NCBI GenBank assembly: GCA_946482345.1
Contig: CAMLRJ010000114.1
Span: 1 to 8,680, forward strand
Reading direction: 5' to 3'
Source: an uncultured Cellvibrio sp.
GTDB taxonomy: Bacteria > Pseudomonadota > Gammaproteobacteria > Pseudomonadales > Cellvibrionaceae
DNA length: 8,680 nucleotides
Below, piece by piece: positions 1 to 7,582 of this stretch. Position 1 is the first letter of the stretch; each line of letters starts with the position of its first letter. The notes beneath the pieces were generated by a model. That model did no database searches, was not told where the DNA came from, and was given only the letters and a program-made list of their open reading frames with translations. A program made the translations under genes and the position numbers.

Positions 1-612
1 ACCATTGGCTAATGGATAACGCAAATTCCAGAGAAATCCTTTTTCATCATGATTTTCTACTTCAAGATCGGAAATAGCGGTGTGTAATTTCGGATCCCAA
101 TTGACCAATCTTTTTCCGCGATAAATCAAACCATCTTCATACAAACGTACAAACGCTTCTTGAACGGCTTTTGATAAACCATCATCCATGGTGAAGCGTT
201 CGCGTGACCAATCTACTGATGAACCCAATCGGCGAATTTGACGAGTGATAGTGCCGCCGGATTGCTCTTTCCATTCCCAGACTTTTTCGAGAAATTTTTC
301 ACGGCCGAGATCATGGCGGCTGATATTTTGTGCGGCCAATTGACGTTCAACTACCATTTGTGTGGCGATACCGGCATGGTCTGTACCGACTTGCCATAAA
401 GTGTCATCACCTTTCATGCGTCGGTAACGAATTAATGCATCCATCACGGCATTGTTAAAACCATGTCCCATGTGCAGGCTGCCAGTGACGTTGGGTGGCG
501 GGATCATAATGCAATAAGGATTACCTTCACCCGCAGGTTTGAAGTAACCTTTTTCTTCCCAGGTTTGATACCACTCTCGTTCGATAGCATGGGGCTGATA
601 AGTTTTTTCCAT
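1..612 (-). CDS. valS: Valyl-tRNA synthetase, N-terminal part (gene runs off the left edge)
   Basis: Class Ia aminoacyl-tRNA synthetase that charges tRNA-Val with valine in the cytoplasm. Read on the minus strand, the frame starts [20 protein letters not shown] and stays open for 204 residues to the window edge. The start of the catalytic Rossmann domain is clear: [14 protein letters not shown] at about residues 38-51 carries the HIGH signature (as HMGH), [10 protein letters not shown] at 76-85 is the usual ValS block, and NWDP at 171-174 precedes the editing-domain insertion. The KMSKS loop, most of the editing domain, the anticodon-binding region and the C-terminal coiled coil lie outside the window; bacterial ValS is usually above 900 residues. 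The ATG at 612-610 matches normal ValS N-termini. The Shine-Dalgarno is weak: an AGAAAGAG stretch (complement of 625-632) sits about 12 nt upstream. The gene diverges from maeA. Confidence 0.97.
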   Translation of the reverse strand, partial: MEKTYQPHAIEREWYQTWEEKGYFKPAGEGNPYCIMIPPPNVTGSLHMGHGFNNAVMDALIRYRRMKGDDTLWQVGTDHAGIATQMVVERQLAAQNISRHDLGREKFLEKVWEWKEQSGGTITRQIRRLGSSVDWSRERFTMDDGLSKAVQEAFVRLYEDGLIYRGKRLVNWDPKLHTAISDLEVENHDEKGFLWNLRYPLANG

Positions 613-667
613 AGCGATAACAGACTCTTTCTGGTGTCCTCGTTTTCTGTATCAGTGAGGACGGAAA

Positions 668-697
668 TTGGATTAAAATCGGGCCGGCGATTATACA
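668..697 (+). promoter_or_regulatory. Weak candidate sigma70 promoter for maeA
   Basis: TTGGAT (668-673, only three of six consensus matches) and TATACA (692-697) are 18 bp apart. They would give a start near 704 and a leader of about 40 nt. The -10 overlaps the opposite-strand -10 of valS at 690-695. The poor -35 means this promoter may need an activator, or the true start may be elsewhere in 613-741. Confidence 0.3.
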
Positions 698-720
698 GTC
701 TGTTTTTACGCTATTGTTAA
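690..720 (-). promoter_or_regulatory. Candidate sigma70 promoter for valS
   Basis: On the minus strand there is a perfect -10 box TATAAT (plus-strand 690-695). A TTAACA -35 box (plus-strand 715-720, five of six matches to TTGACA) lies 19 bp upstream, a longer than ideal spacing. Transcription would start near 683, giving a leader of about 70 nt. The leader holds a 6-bp inverted repeat, GTCCTC at 636-641 with GAGGAC at 657-662, which may be incidental. The perfect -10 is the main support. Confidence 0.5.
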
Positions 721-741
721 TGAAATATTCAATAAACCCGG

Positions 742-2433
742 ATGTTCCCTATGTTGAAAAAACGCCCGATTTACATACCTTTTGCAGGGCCTGCCTTATT
801 GGAATCTGCACTGCTCAATAAAGGCAGTGCATTTACCCAGCGCGAGCGACAACAATTTAATCTGGAAGGACTTTTACCTTACAACATTGAAACCATTGAA
901 GAGCAGGAATCGCGCCTGTATCAACAGCTGTGTTCATTTCATAATCCACTCGATAAACATATTTATTTGCGCAATATTCAGGACATTAACGAAACGGCCT
1001 ATTACAAATTGGTGGTGAACCATCTCCAGGAAATTATGCCGTTGATTTACACCCCGACCGTAGGGCAAGCCTGTCAGCAATTTTCAAAAATTTATCGCCG
1101 CAAAAGAGGTTTGTTTATTTCCTGGCCTGATCGTGATCGTATCGATGATATTTTGCAAAATGCGACCAAACATAATGTGAAAGTAGTGGTGGTCACTGAT
1201 GGTGAACGCATTCTGGGATTGGGCGATCAAGGTATTGGCGGAATGGGAATTCCCATAGGCAAATTGTGTTTGTATACCGCATGTGGTGGCATCAGCCCTG
1301 CGCATACTTTGCCAATTACCCTGGATGTTGGCACCAATAATACCGCGTTGCTGGATGATCCTATGTATATGGGTTGGCGGCATCCGCGAATTGGCGGCGA
1401 TGATTATTATGAATTTGTGGATTTATTTATTCAGGCATTAAAGCGTCGTTGGCCAAAAGCATTATTGCAATTTGAAGATTTTGCGTTGGATCATGCAACA
1501 CCTTTGTTGCAACGTTATCGCGATGAGCTTTGTTGTTTTAATGATGATATCCAGGGTACAGCAGCGGTTGCAGTTGGCACATTATTGTCGGCTTGTAATG
1601 CAAAAAAAGAAAAGTTATGTGATCAACGAATTGTATTTGCGGGGGCTGGTTCAGCGGGTTGTGGAATTGCAGATCACATAGTTAAACAAATGGTGCGCGA
1701 GGGTTTAACAGAGGAGCAGGCACACTCACAGATTTTTTTGTTTAGCAAAGATGGATTGCTGCAAAATTCCACGCCGAACTTATTGGAATTCCAGCGGCCT
1801 TTTGTGACCCGGGATGATGTTGTTGCGTCATGGGGATTAGGGCAATCTATCAGCTTGCAGGATTTGGTCACCTGCGCCAAACCCACAGTTCTAATCGGTG
1901 TTTCTGGGCAGCCAGGTCTGTTTACGAAAACGATTATCGAATCATTGAATAGTTTTTCAACTCGTCCTGTCGTTTTGGCTTTATCGAATCCCAATTCAAA
2001 AGTTGAGGCCCAGCCTGCGGATATTTTACGCTGGACAAATGGCGATGCATTGGTGGCTACCGGTAGTCCATTTGATGCAGTTGATATGGGTGACAAGGTG
2101 GTTGAAATTGCCCAGTGCAACAACAGTTATATTTTCCCCGGTCTTGGTTTGGGTGTTGTGGCTTCAAATGCCAACCGCATCACAGATAACATGATGATGG
2201 CTGCCAGTAGTGCTTTGGCGCAAGAGTCTCCAACAAATGTTGATCCTGAGGGTGCTTTGTTGCCACCACTGTCAGAAATTCGACAGGTGAGTAGAAAAAT
2301 TGCGTTGGCTGTCTATCGACAGGCAATTATTGACGGAGTGGCTTTGCCTGTTCCTGACGAATTATTACCTGATGTGATTGAAAAACATTTTTGGATACCG
2401 GAATACAGGGAATATCGAAGAACTTCTTTCTAA
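742..2433 (+). CDS. maeA: NAD-dependent malic enzyme (malate oxidoreductase, decarboxylating)
   Basis: Cytoplasmic enzyme converting L-malate plus NAD+ to pyruvate, CO2 and NADH, linking the TCA cycle to pyruvate. The 563 residues align closely with E. coli MaeA/SfcA (about 565) from the N-terminal [10 protein letters not shown] block to the C-terminal [10 protein letters not shown]. The catalytic set of the family is present: Tyr103 in IYTPTVG, Lys174 in [10 protein letters not shown], and metal ligands Glu245, Asp246 (FEDF) and Asp269 ([10 protein letters not shown]). The dinucleotide-binding GAGSAG is at 301-306, and [11 protein letters not shown] and [10 protein letters not shown] are typical of the C-terminal domain. 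NAD preference is inferred from similarity to MaeA and is not proven. The start is uncertain: ATG 742 has no good Shine-Dalgarno, whereas ATG 751 (M4) has GGA at 740-742 eight bases upstream, giving 560 residues. It stands alone and diverges from valS. Confidence 0.96.
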   Translation: MFPMLKKRPIYIPFAGPALLESALLNKGSAFTQRERQQFNLEGLLPYNIETIEEQESRLYQQLCSFHNPLDKHIYLRNIQDINETAYYKLVVNHLQEIMPLIYTPTVGQACQQFSKIYRRKRGLFISWPDRDRIDDILQNATKHNVKVVVVTDGERILGLGDQGIGGMGIPIGKLCLYTACGGISPAHTLPITLDVGTNNTALLDDPMYMGWRHPRIGGDDYYEFVDLFIQALKRRWPKALLQFEDFALDHATPLLQRYRDELCCFNDDIQGTAAVAVGTLLSACNAKKEKLCDQRIVFAGAGSAGCGIADHIVKQMVREGLTEEQAHSQIFLFSKDGLLQNSTPNLLEFQRPFVTRDDVVASWGLGQSISLQDLVTCAKPTVLIGVSGQPGLFTKTIIESLNSFSTRPVVLALSNPNSKVEAQPADILRWTNGDALVATGSPFDAVDMGDKVVEIAQCNNSYIFPGLGLGVVASNANRITDNMMMAASSALAQESPTNVDPEGALLPPLSEIRQVSRKIALAVYRQAIIDGVALPVPDELLPDVIEKHFWIPEYREYRRTSF

Positions 2434-2629
2434 TTAGAAGGTCTTGTGTGTATTAAAAATTGTTTTAAATGGCTCTGGCCTTGGACTATTTTGTACATGT
2501 GCTAGTCTGAAAATTGAGTCCTAACCTGTTTCGAGTCAATGTCGTGAAGTTCGACAAAATTATTTGAAGAGTTTAATGCCATGGGCTATATCGTTTCTTG
2601 GAAGACTCATGCACAATAGCGCCGTTTTT

Positions 2630-2658
2630 TTAACTTGTATTATGTTTAACCCTACAAT
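2630..2658 (+). promoter_or_regulatory. Candidate sigma70 promoter for the yjbR-family gene
   Basis: TTAACT (2630-2635, four of six matches) and TACAAT (2653-2658, five of six) are separated by an ideal 17 bp. The predicted start near 2665 falls inside the TCATCGATCA element (2658-2667). The leader would be about 30 nt and contains a good Shine-Dalgarno, AAAGGA at 2683-2688, before ATG 2696. Confidence 0.5.
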
Positions 2659-2667
2659 CATCGATCA
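2658..2667 (+). promoter_or_regulatory. TCATCGATCA element, copy 1 (possible operator)
   Basis: This ten-base near-palindrome (one mismatch from TGATCGATCA) lies just after the -10 box of the yjbR-family gene. The same ten bases recur at 3085-3094, just after the -10 box of the next gene. A repressor bound here would cover the predicted transcription start. Functional assignment is inference. Confidence 0.3.
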
Positions 2668-2695
2668 CAAGAGTTGTTCGATAAAGGACTAAAAC

Positions 2696-3061
2696 ATGGA
2701 TTTTTTGACGACCCAACAATATTTATTGAGCAAGCATCAATCGAAAGAAATGTTCCCTTCGGGGCAACAGGATCTGGCGGTTTATAAAGTTTGCCATAAG
2801 ATGTTTGCTACCCTCACTGCCGAAGGTGGTGTGCCGAGGGTTAGCCTTAAATGTGATCCCGATTTGGCGATCCAATTGCGTGAACAATATCCTGCTGTAC
2901 ATCCAGGGTTCCAGATGAATAAAAAACATTGGAACACCATCATGTTGGATGGGTCTATCCCTCCTGCACAGATTCAACGTATGATCGATCATTCCTATCA
3001 GTTGATCGTTGATAATCTGCCAGGCAATGAGCGTGACGCGTTGTTGGCCTCTAAGTCCTGA
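2696..3061 (+). CDS. MmcQ/YjbR family (DUF419) protein
   Basis: Small soluble protein of 121 residues, the normal size for the MmcQ/YjbR family, which has a compact double-wing fold and is thought to bind DNA; its cellular role is not established. The family signature is clear: VSLKCDPDLAIQLREQYP at about 50-66, PGFQMNKKHWNTIMLDGSIP at 70-89 with the conserved NKxHW core, then MIDHSYQLIVDNLP at 96-109. E. coli YjbR shows the same order (VSLK, NKAHWSTVYLDGSLP, DASYQ). The start is supported by AAAGGA 7 nt before ATG 2696. The gene is followed after 50 bp by an XRE-cupin regulator, and both have similar elements at their promoters, suggesting shared control. No signal peptide or membrane segment is visible. 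Confidence 0.9.
   Translation: MDFLTTQQYLLSKHQSKEMFPSGQQDLAVYKVCHKMFATLTAEGGVPRVSLKCDPDLAIQLREQYPAVHPGFQMNKKHWNTIMLDGSIPPAQIQRMIDHSYQLIVDNLPGNERDALLASKS
2981..2992. repeat. Perfect 12-bp palindrome ATGATCGATCAT inside the yjbR-family gene
   Basis: This contains the ATCGATCA core that is also found in the two promoter-proximal elements at 2658-2667 and 3085-3094. It encodes Met-Ile-Asp-His, residues constrained in this protein family, so the match may be coincidental. It could instead act as an auxiliary operator. Confidence 0.25.
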
Positions 3062-3073
3062 GGCCTTCACTTC

Positions 3074-3082
3074 TGCTATAGT
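3074..3082 (+). promoter_or_regulatory. Candidate extended -10 promoter for the XRE-cupin gene
   Basis: TGCTATAGT combines a TGn extension (3074-3076) with a TATAGT -10 box (3077-3082). No good -35 is visible 15-19 bp upstream, which an extended -10 can tolerate. Transcription would start near 3089, inside the second TCATCGATCA element, with a short leader of 20-35 nt depending on the start codon. Confidence 0.4.
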
Positions 3083-3084
3083 CT

Positions 3085-3094
3085 TCATCGATCA
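3085..3094 (+). promoter_or_regulatory. TCATCGATCA element, copy 2 (possible operator of the XRE regulator)
   Basis: Identical over ten bases to 2658-2667, and again just after a -10 box. Its position directly before a DNA-binding regulator gene fits autoregulation. This is inference from sequence identity and placement. Confidence 0.3.
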
Positions 3095-3111
3095 TAATTT
3101 TTCAGTACTGA

Positions 3112-3723
3112 GTGAGAATTATCTTGGATGCGGATTTTTCCTTTGCTGGCGTTAGCCATACAGAAACCACTTTCAATTCTTCGCTGGGTTACAGGCTAAG
3201 GGTGTTGCGTGAGGCGTTTGGTTTGTCGCAACGGGAGTTGGCCAAGCGAGCGGGCATTACCAACAGCAATATCTCAATGATAGAGCAGGGCCAGGTGAGC
3301 CCCAGTATCCAGAGTTTGCATAAAATTCTGGATGCGTTTCCGATGACACTGGCTGAATTCTTTTCTTGCAATTTGATTCCCGATCAAACACCCGTTGTCA
3401 GAGCCAGGGATATTGCCGCCAATGCTCGAACTTCGGCAGAAGGCGTTTTAATTTATCAATTATCGCAAGCGGATTTGATCAAACAAATAAGCTTGTCACG
3501 TCAATATTTTCCGGGTAAAAGTCAGATCGCTATGAAAACTGCTGATCAGGATATTGCAGCCTGGGTGATTTCGGGTGAATTGGATTTGCATTTGGCAACA
3601 CAGGTTTTTAAAGTCGAAAAAGGCGATGGCTTTTATATCAAGCGTGAGCAAATCTATTCTTTTGCAAATCCTTATGCCGAGATCGCCGAAGTGGTACTAG
3701 CCAGTATGGTTTCAAACCAATAA
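3112..3723 (+). CDS. XRE-family transcriptional regulator with C-terminal cupin domain
   Basis: Cytoplasmic DNA-binding protein of 203 residues with the two-domain layout of PuuR-like regulators. Residues about 26-82 form the helix-turn-helix (LGYRLRVLREAFGLSQREL, AGITNSNISMIEQGQVSPS, LAEFF); residues about 110-200 form a cupin-like sensor (AAWVISGELDLH, EKGDGFYIKREQIYSFANP). The second cupin motif keeps Gly171 and Asn186, but the usual Pro and metal-binding His are Lys177 and Tyr182, and no HxH is seen in the first motif. A metal site is therefore unlikely and the ligand unknown. The start is uncertain: GTG 3112 has no Shine-Dalgarno, and an in-frame TTG at 3124 (199 residues, reading MDADFSFAG) has GTGAG about 7 nt upstream. 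It lies 47 bp before fadB with no visible terminator between them, so it may regulate or be co-transcribed with fadBA. Confidence 0.9.
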   Translation: MRIILDADFSFAGVSHTETTFNSSLGYRLRVLREAFGLSQRELAKRAGITNSNISMIEQGQVSPSIQSLHKILDAFPMTLAEFFSCNLIPDQTPVVRARDIAANARTSAEGVLIYQLSQADLIKQISLSRQYFPGKSQIAMKTADQDIAAWVISGELDLHLATQVFKVEKGDGFYIKREQIYSFANPYAEIAEVVLASMVSNQ

Positions 3724-3759
3724 TAATTGGCTACACTCAACCAAACATAAACTAACCAA
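3707..3759. promoter_or_regulatory. Possible fadBA operator region: overlapping inverted repeats and AACCAA repeats
   Basis: TGGTTTCAAACCA (3707-3719) is a perfect inverted repeat around one central base. It overlaps CCAAT-AATA-ATTGG (3717-3730), a second perfect inverted repeat. The hexamer AACCAA occurs at 3715, 3739 and 3754. All lie within about 65 bp of the fadB start, across the end of the regulator gene. They do not match the PsrA pattern I know, where AAAC precedes GTTT. No strong sigma70 promoter is visible; TTGGCT 3727-3732 with TAAACT 3748-3753 has only 15 bp spacing. Confidence 0.3.
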
Positions 3760-3770
3760 GAGATGACCCT

Positions 3771-5921
3771 ATGTTTCAAGGACAAGCCTTCAAACTCACA
3801 TTACACCCTGATGGTATCGCTGAACTTTGTTTTGATTTACAAGGCGAGTCGGTGAATAAATTTAATCGCCTGGCAGTGACAGAATTGTCGCAGGTGTTGG
3901 ATCTGTTGGAGCAGGCCGGAAATGTTAAGGGGATGATCATTACCAGCGCCAAGGATGTGTTTGTAGTGGGCGCTGACATTATGGAATTCACTGCTGTATT
4001 TGCATCCGCTGTGGATCAGATATCGGCGCATTTGGCACCGAATAATCAAAATAATAATCGATTGGAAGATCTTCCTTTTCCAACAGTAGTGGCCATTAAT
4101 GGAATTGCTCTGGGGGGTGGATTGGAATTTTGTCTGGCTTGCGATTATCGCGTTGCCAGCACTGCCGCTTCAAAAATAGGATTACCTGAAACCAAACTGG
4201 GCATTATTCCTGGCTGGGGTGGAACTGTACGTTTACCGCGTATTGCCGGTTTGGATACCGCCGTTGAATGGATTGCTGCCGGAAAAGAAAATACCGCTGA
4301 AGAAGCCTTAACTGCGCGTGTAGTTGACGCAGTGGTTGAACCGACAAAATTGCGCGATGCGGCTTTGTTTACTTTGCAACAATGCATCACGGGAAAATTT
4401 GATTATCGCGCGCGCCGTGAACAAAAAAAATCACCACTGAAATTAAATTTCATTGAATCCATGATGGCGTTTGAAACTTCAAAAGCATTTGTGGGTGGGC
4501 AAGCCGGAAGAAATTATCCCGCGCCGGTTTCTGCTATTAAAGCGATGCAAAAAGGTGCTGATAAAGGTCGTGATGAAGCTTTGCAATGTGAAGCAGAAAA
4601 TTTTGCAAAAATGGCAAGCACACCTGTTGCTCATTCTTTGGTTGGTATTTTTATTAACGAACAATTGTTAAGTAAAAAAGCCAAAGGATGGGAGAAAAAA
4701 GCAGACAAAAAAATCGCACAAGCTGCTGTATTGGGGGCCGGTATTATGGGTGGTGGTATTGCTTATCAATCTGCATCCAAGTCCATTCCCATCAAAATGA
4801 AAGATATTGCCCAGAAAGGATTGGATATGGGTTTGGCTGAAGCCAACAAATTGTTGAATAAACGTGTTGAACGTAAAAAAATGACCGCAACTGAAATGGG
4901 GGAAGTGTTAAATCGAATTGATCCCGCATTAAGTTACGATGGCTTTGATCAAGTAGACATAGTCGTTGAAGCGGTCGTCGAAAATCCCAAAGTGAAAAAA
5001 GCGGTATTGGCTGAGGCAGAAGAAAAAGTCAGTGCTGACACAATTATCGCTTCCAATACGTCAACAATTTCAATCAGCTTTTTAGCAGAAGCTTTAAAGC
5101 GACCTGAAAATTTTTGCGGTATGCATTTTTTTAATCCGGTACACATGATGCCGCTGGTTGAAGTGATTCGTGGTGCAAAAACATCAGACACTGCAATTGC
5201 CAGAACCGTGGCTTATGCCAATGCCATGGGTAAAAAACCGATTGTCGTAAAAGATTGTCCCGGGTTTTTGGTGAACCGTGTTTTGTTTCCCTATCTCGCA
5301 GGTTTTGCATTATTGATTCGCGATGGTGTTGATTTTCAGCGCATCGATAAACTAATGGAAACCTGGGGCTGGCCAATGGGCCCAGCTTATTTATTGGATG
5401 TAGTCGGTTTGGATACAGCTGTTCATGCAGAAAAAGTGATGGCTGAAGGTTTTCCTGATCGCATGAAGCGCGATTTCAGTTCTTGTACTGATGTTTTATT
5501 TGCTGCGGGTCGTTTGGGGCAAAAAAATAATCAGGGATTCTACAATTACGAATTGGATAAAAAAGGAAAACCGGCAAAAGTAGTGGCCAAAGAAGTGGCG
5601 GATATTTTAAAACCGGTTATTCAAAATACTATTGAAATTTCGGATGAAGATATTATTTCACGCATGATGATCCCTATGGCAACAGAGCTCGCGCGTTGTT
5701 TGCAAGAGGGCATAGTGGAAACCGCCGCCGAAGCGGATATGGCTTTGGTTTACGGAACCGGCTTTCCACCTTTCAGAGGCGGTGTTTTCCGTTGGCTGGA
5801 TTCAATCGGTGCAAAAAACTTTTGCGATCTGACAGAAAAATTTTCAACACTGGGCGCACTTTATGCGGCGCCTGACAATATCAAAGCACTTGCGGCTAAC
5901 AATCAAAAATTTTACGGCTAA
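3771..5921 (+). CDS. fadB: Fatty acid oxidation complex subunit alpha (enoyl-CoA hydratase / 3-hydroxyacyl-CoA dehydrogenase)
   Basis: Multifunctional beta-oxidation enzyme, alpha subunit of the FadB2-FadA2 complex: hydrates enoyl-CoA, then oxidises L-3-hydroxyacyl-CoA with NAD+. It has 716 residues, near the pseudomonad length of about 715. The N-terminal crotonase domain (about 1-190) has GGGLEF with Glu119 and [12 protein letters not shown] with Glu140, matching E. coli Glu119 and Glu139. The NAD-binding dehydrogenase domain begins at about 315 with GAGIMGGG (322-329). ASNTSTI (428-433 region), His452 in MHFFNPVH and Glu464 in LVEVIRG are the dehydrogenase catalytic elements. CPGFLVNRV (about 496-504) starts the C-terminal helical domains, which end with [11 protein letters not shown]. 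All key residues are intact. ATG 3771 gives the standard [11 protein letters not shown]-terminus; AAGAGATG at 3758-3765 is a modest Shine-Dalgarno. fadA follows after 12 bp. Confidence 0.98.
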   Translation: MFQGQAFKLTLHPDGIAELCFDLQGESVNKFNRLAVTELSQVLDLLEQAGNVKGMIITSAKDVFVVGADIMEFTAVFASAVDQISAHLAPNNQNNNRLEDLPFPTVVAINGIALGGGLEFCLACDYRVASTAASKIGLPETKLGIIPGWGGTVRLPRIAGLDTAVEWIAAGKENTAEEALTARVVDAVVEPTKLRDAALFTLQQCITGKFDYRARREQKKSPLKLNFIESMMAFETSKAFVGGQAGRNYPAPVSAIKAMQKGADKGRDEALQCEAENFAKMASTPVAHSLVGIFINEQLLSKKAKGWEKKADKKIAQAAVLGAGIMGGGIAYQSASKSIPIKMKDIAQKGLDMGLAEANKLLNKRVERKKMTATEMGEVLNRIDPALSYDGFDQVDIVVEAVVENPKVKKAVLAEAEEKVSADTIIASNTSTISISFLAEALKRPENFCGMHFFNPVHMMPLVEVIRGAKTSDTAIARTVAYANAMGKKPIVVKDCPGFLVNRVLFPYLAGFALLIRDGVDFQRIDKLMETWGWPMGPAYLLDVVGLDTAVHAEKVMAEGFPDRMKRDFSSCTDVLFAAGRLGQKNNQGFYNYELDKKGKPAKVVAKEVADILKPVIQNTIEISDEDIISRMMIPMATELARCLQEGIVETAAEADMALVYGTGFPPFRGGVFRWLDSIGAKNFCDLTEKFSTLGALYAAPDNIKALAANNQKFYG

Positions 5922-7109
<1,188 letters not shown>

Positions 7110-7116
7110 TCTTAGT

Positions 7117-7168
7117 TAAACCTCGCAGCCGGTGGTAGAATGTCGGCGCTTTCCTGCTGCGGGGTTTA
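7117..7168 (+). promoter_or_regulatory. 13-bp inverted repeat around the start region of the small acidic gene
   Basis: Bases 7117-7129 pair with 7156-7168 (TAAACCTCGCAGC with GCTGCGGGGTTTA), including one T-G wobble and leaving a 26-base loop. Only two T's beyond the stem arm follow, so it is a poor intrinsic terminator. The right arm contains the only Shine-Dalgarno-like bases (GGGG 7161-7164) before ATG 7170. In read-through transcripts from fadBA, the stem could hide that site. A transcript starting near 7148 would lack the left arm. Confidence 0.4.
7133..7141 (+). promoter_or_regulatory. Candidate extended -10 promoter for the small acidic gene
   Basis: TGGTAGAAT contains the TGn extension and a TAGAAT -10 box with five of six matches to consensus. 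The -35 region (around 7112-7118) is poor. The predicted start near 7148 lies inside the loop of the surrounding inverted repeat. It argues that translation begins at ATG 7170, because ATG 7140 would overlap the -10 box. Confidence 0.4.
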
Positions 7169-7169
7169 T

Positions 7170-7421
7170 ATGTCTTCTGTATATGAGATAGTTGAGTTAC
7201 CTGATGGTGATGTGGTTTTGCGTCGTGTTGATGACGAAGACGCTGAGCCTCTCGTTAAAATTCATTTCTCCGATGAGTCACTCGATTATTTGGGTGAATC
7301 AAAGTTTGCAATTGCCCGAGCCATGATTGAAGCTGGTATGGATGCAGCAAATGATGAAACGCAAGAAGACCATCTGGATTCACCTCATGAAGACCCGTTA
7401 GAGGGTTATTTGTTGCACTAG
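7170..7421 (+). CDS. Small acidic protein of unknown function
   Basis: An 83-residue soluble protein starting MSSVYEIVELPDGDVVLRR. I do not recognise a named family. It is strikingly acidic: 23 Asp/Glu against 5 Lys/Arg. The first half (YEIVELPDGDVVLRRVDDED, then PLVKIHFSDES) looks like short beta strands. The middle (YLGESKFAIARAMIEAGMDAA) looks like an amphipathic helix, and the tail is acidic and probably disordered. There is no signal peptide, membrane segment or cysteine. The frame is also open from ATG 7140 (93 residues), but those extra codons (SALSCCGVY) overlap a promoter-like element and a stem-loop, so ATG 7170 is preferred. Codon use and composition resemble the neighbours, supporting a real gene. 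It sits 60 bp after fadA and before nadK; a link to either is unproven. Confidence 0.75.
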   Translation: MSSVYEIVELPDGDVVLRRVDDEDAEPLVKIHFSDESLDYLGESKFAIARAMIEAGMDAANDETQEDHLDSPHEDPLEGYLLH

Positions 7422-7474
7422 GATTCTCCGCACTTTTTCTTTTCTTGATTGATCTCTCCGTGTCAGTAATCTGT

Positions 7475-7517
7475 ATTGAATCCAATAGATTAAATTCAAT
7501 AAACTGAATCCAATAAA
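7475..7517. repeat. Three tandem 14-bp repeats, each a near-palindrome
   Basis: The units are TTGAATCCAATAGA (7476-7489), TTAAATTCAATAAA (7490-7503) and CTGAATCCAATAAA (7504-7517). Each contains a 12-base core (starting 7475, 7489 and 7503) close to the perfect palindrome ATTGAATTCAAT, with one, one and two mismatches. The array ends just before the predicted -35 region of nadK, a typical place for regulator binding sites. Confidence 0.6.
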
Positions 7518-7520
7518 AAG

Positions 7521-7550
7521 TTACCCCTTCAAAAATTAAGTTGATATTAT
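7521..7550 (+). promoter_or_regulatory. Candidate promoter for nadK
   Basis: TATTAT at 7545-7550 matches the -10 consensus in five of six positions. The best -35 is TTACCC at 7521-7526 with an 18-bp spacer and only three matches. Transcription would start near 7557, giving a leader of about 26 nt before ATG 7583. The poor -35 directly after three repeat units suggests an activator-dependent promoter, which is inference. Confidence 0.35.
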
Positions 7551-7582
7551 CCCCGGCTATAAAGGTCGCAAGAGATACGTTA

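Larger units (their letters stand above)
2434..2695. other. 262-bp intergenic region between maeA and the yjbR-family gene
   Basis: No convincing gene is visible here. A short palindrome TTCTAATTAGAA spans the maeA stop codon, but no T-tract follows, so it does not look like an intrinsic terminator. A possible promoter-like pair, TTGGAC with TAGTCT 16 bp downstream, lies near 2480-2508 and is weak. The last 65 bp carry the better promoter for the downstream gene. How maeA transcription ends is not evident. Confidence 0.5.
7422..7582. other. 161-bp intergenic region upstream of nadK
   Basis: No gene is visible. The left part (CCGCACTTTTTCTTTTC near 7429-7445) has a T-rich stretch but no clear GC stem before it, so a terminator cannot be called. 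The centre holds three 14-bp tandem repeats and the right part a candidate nadK promoter. Confidence 0.5.

Noticed and set aside
463..720. Plus-strand open frame of 85 codons
   Set aside because: It is antisense to the conserved valS coding region and covers the divergent promoter region; its translation resembles no family and it has no ribosome site.
727..737. ATTCAATAAAC before maeA, identical to part of the repeat array before nadK (7494-7504)
   Set aside because: Only eleven bases match, and the rest of the near-palindrome is missing; such matches are expected by chance in a window this long.
1674..2123. Minus-strand open frame of 149 codons inside maeA
   Set aside because: It lies wholly within the conserved malic enzyme sequence and has no recognisable protein features.
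2425..2440. TTCTAATTAGAA palindrome at the maeA stop codon as a terminator
   Set aside because: It is AT-rich, has no loop and no following T-tract, so it would not form a convincing intrinsic terminator.
2723..3088. Minus-strand open frame of 121 codons opposite the yjbR-family gene
   Set aside because: The plus strand encodes a recognisable MmcQ/YjbR protein with the NKKHW motif and a good ribosome site; the reverse frame has no family features and is a shadow.
7140..7169. Upstream ATG start for the small acidic protein, adding 10 residues
   Set aside because: The ATG is part of the promoter-like TAGAAT and the loop of an inverted repeat; ATG 7170 is better placed.
7541..7582. Upstream TTG start for nadK, adding 14 residues
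   Set aside because: These bases overlap the probable -10 box TATTAT and have no ribosome site; ATG 7583 gives the usual NadK N-terminus.
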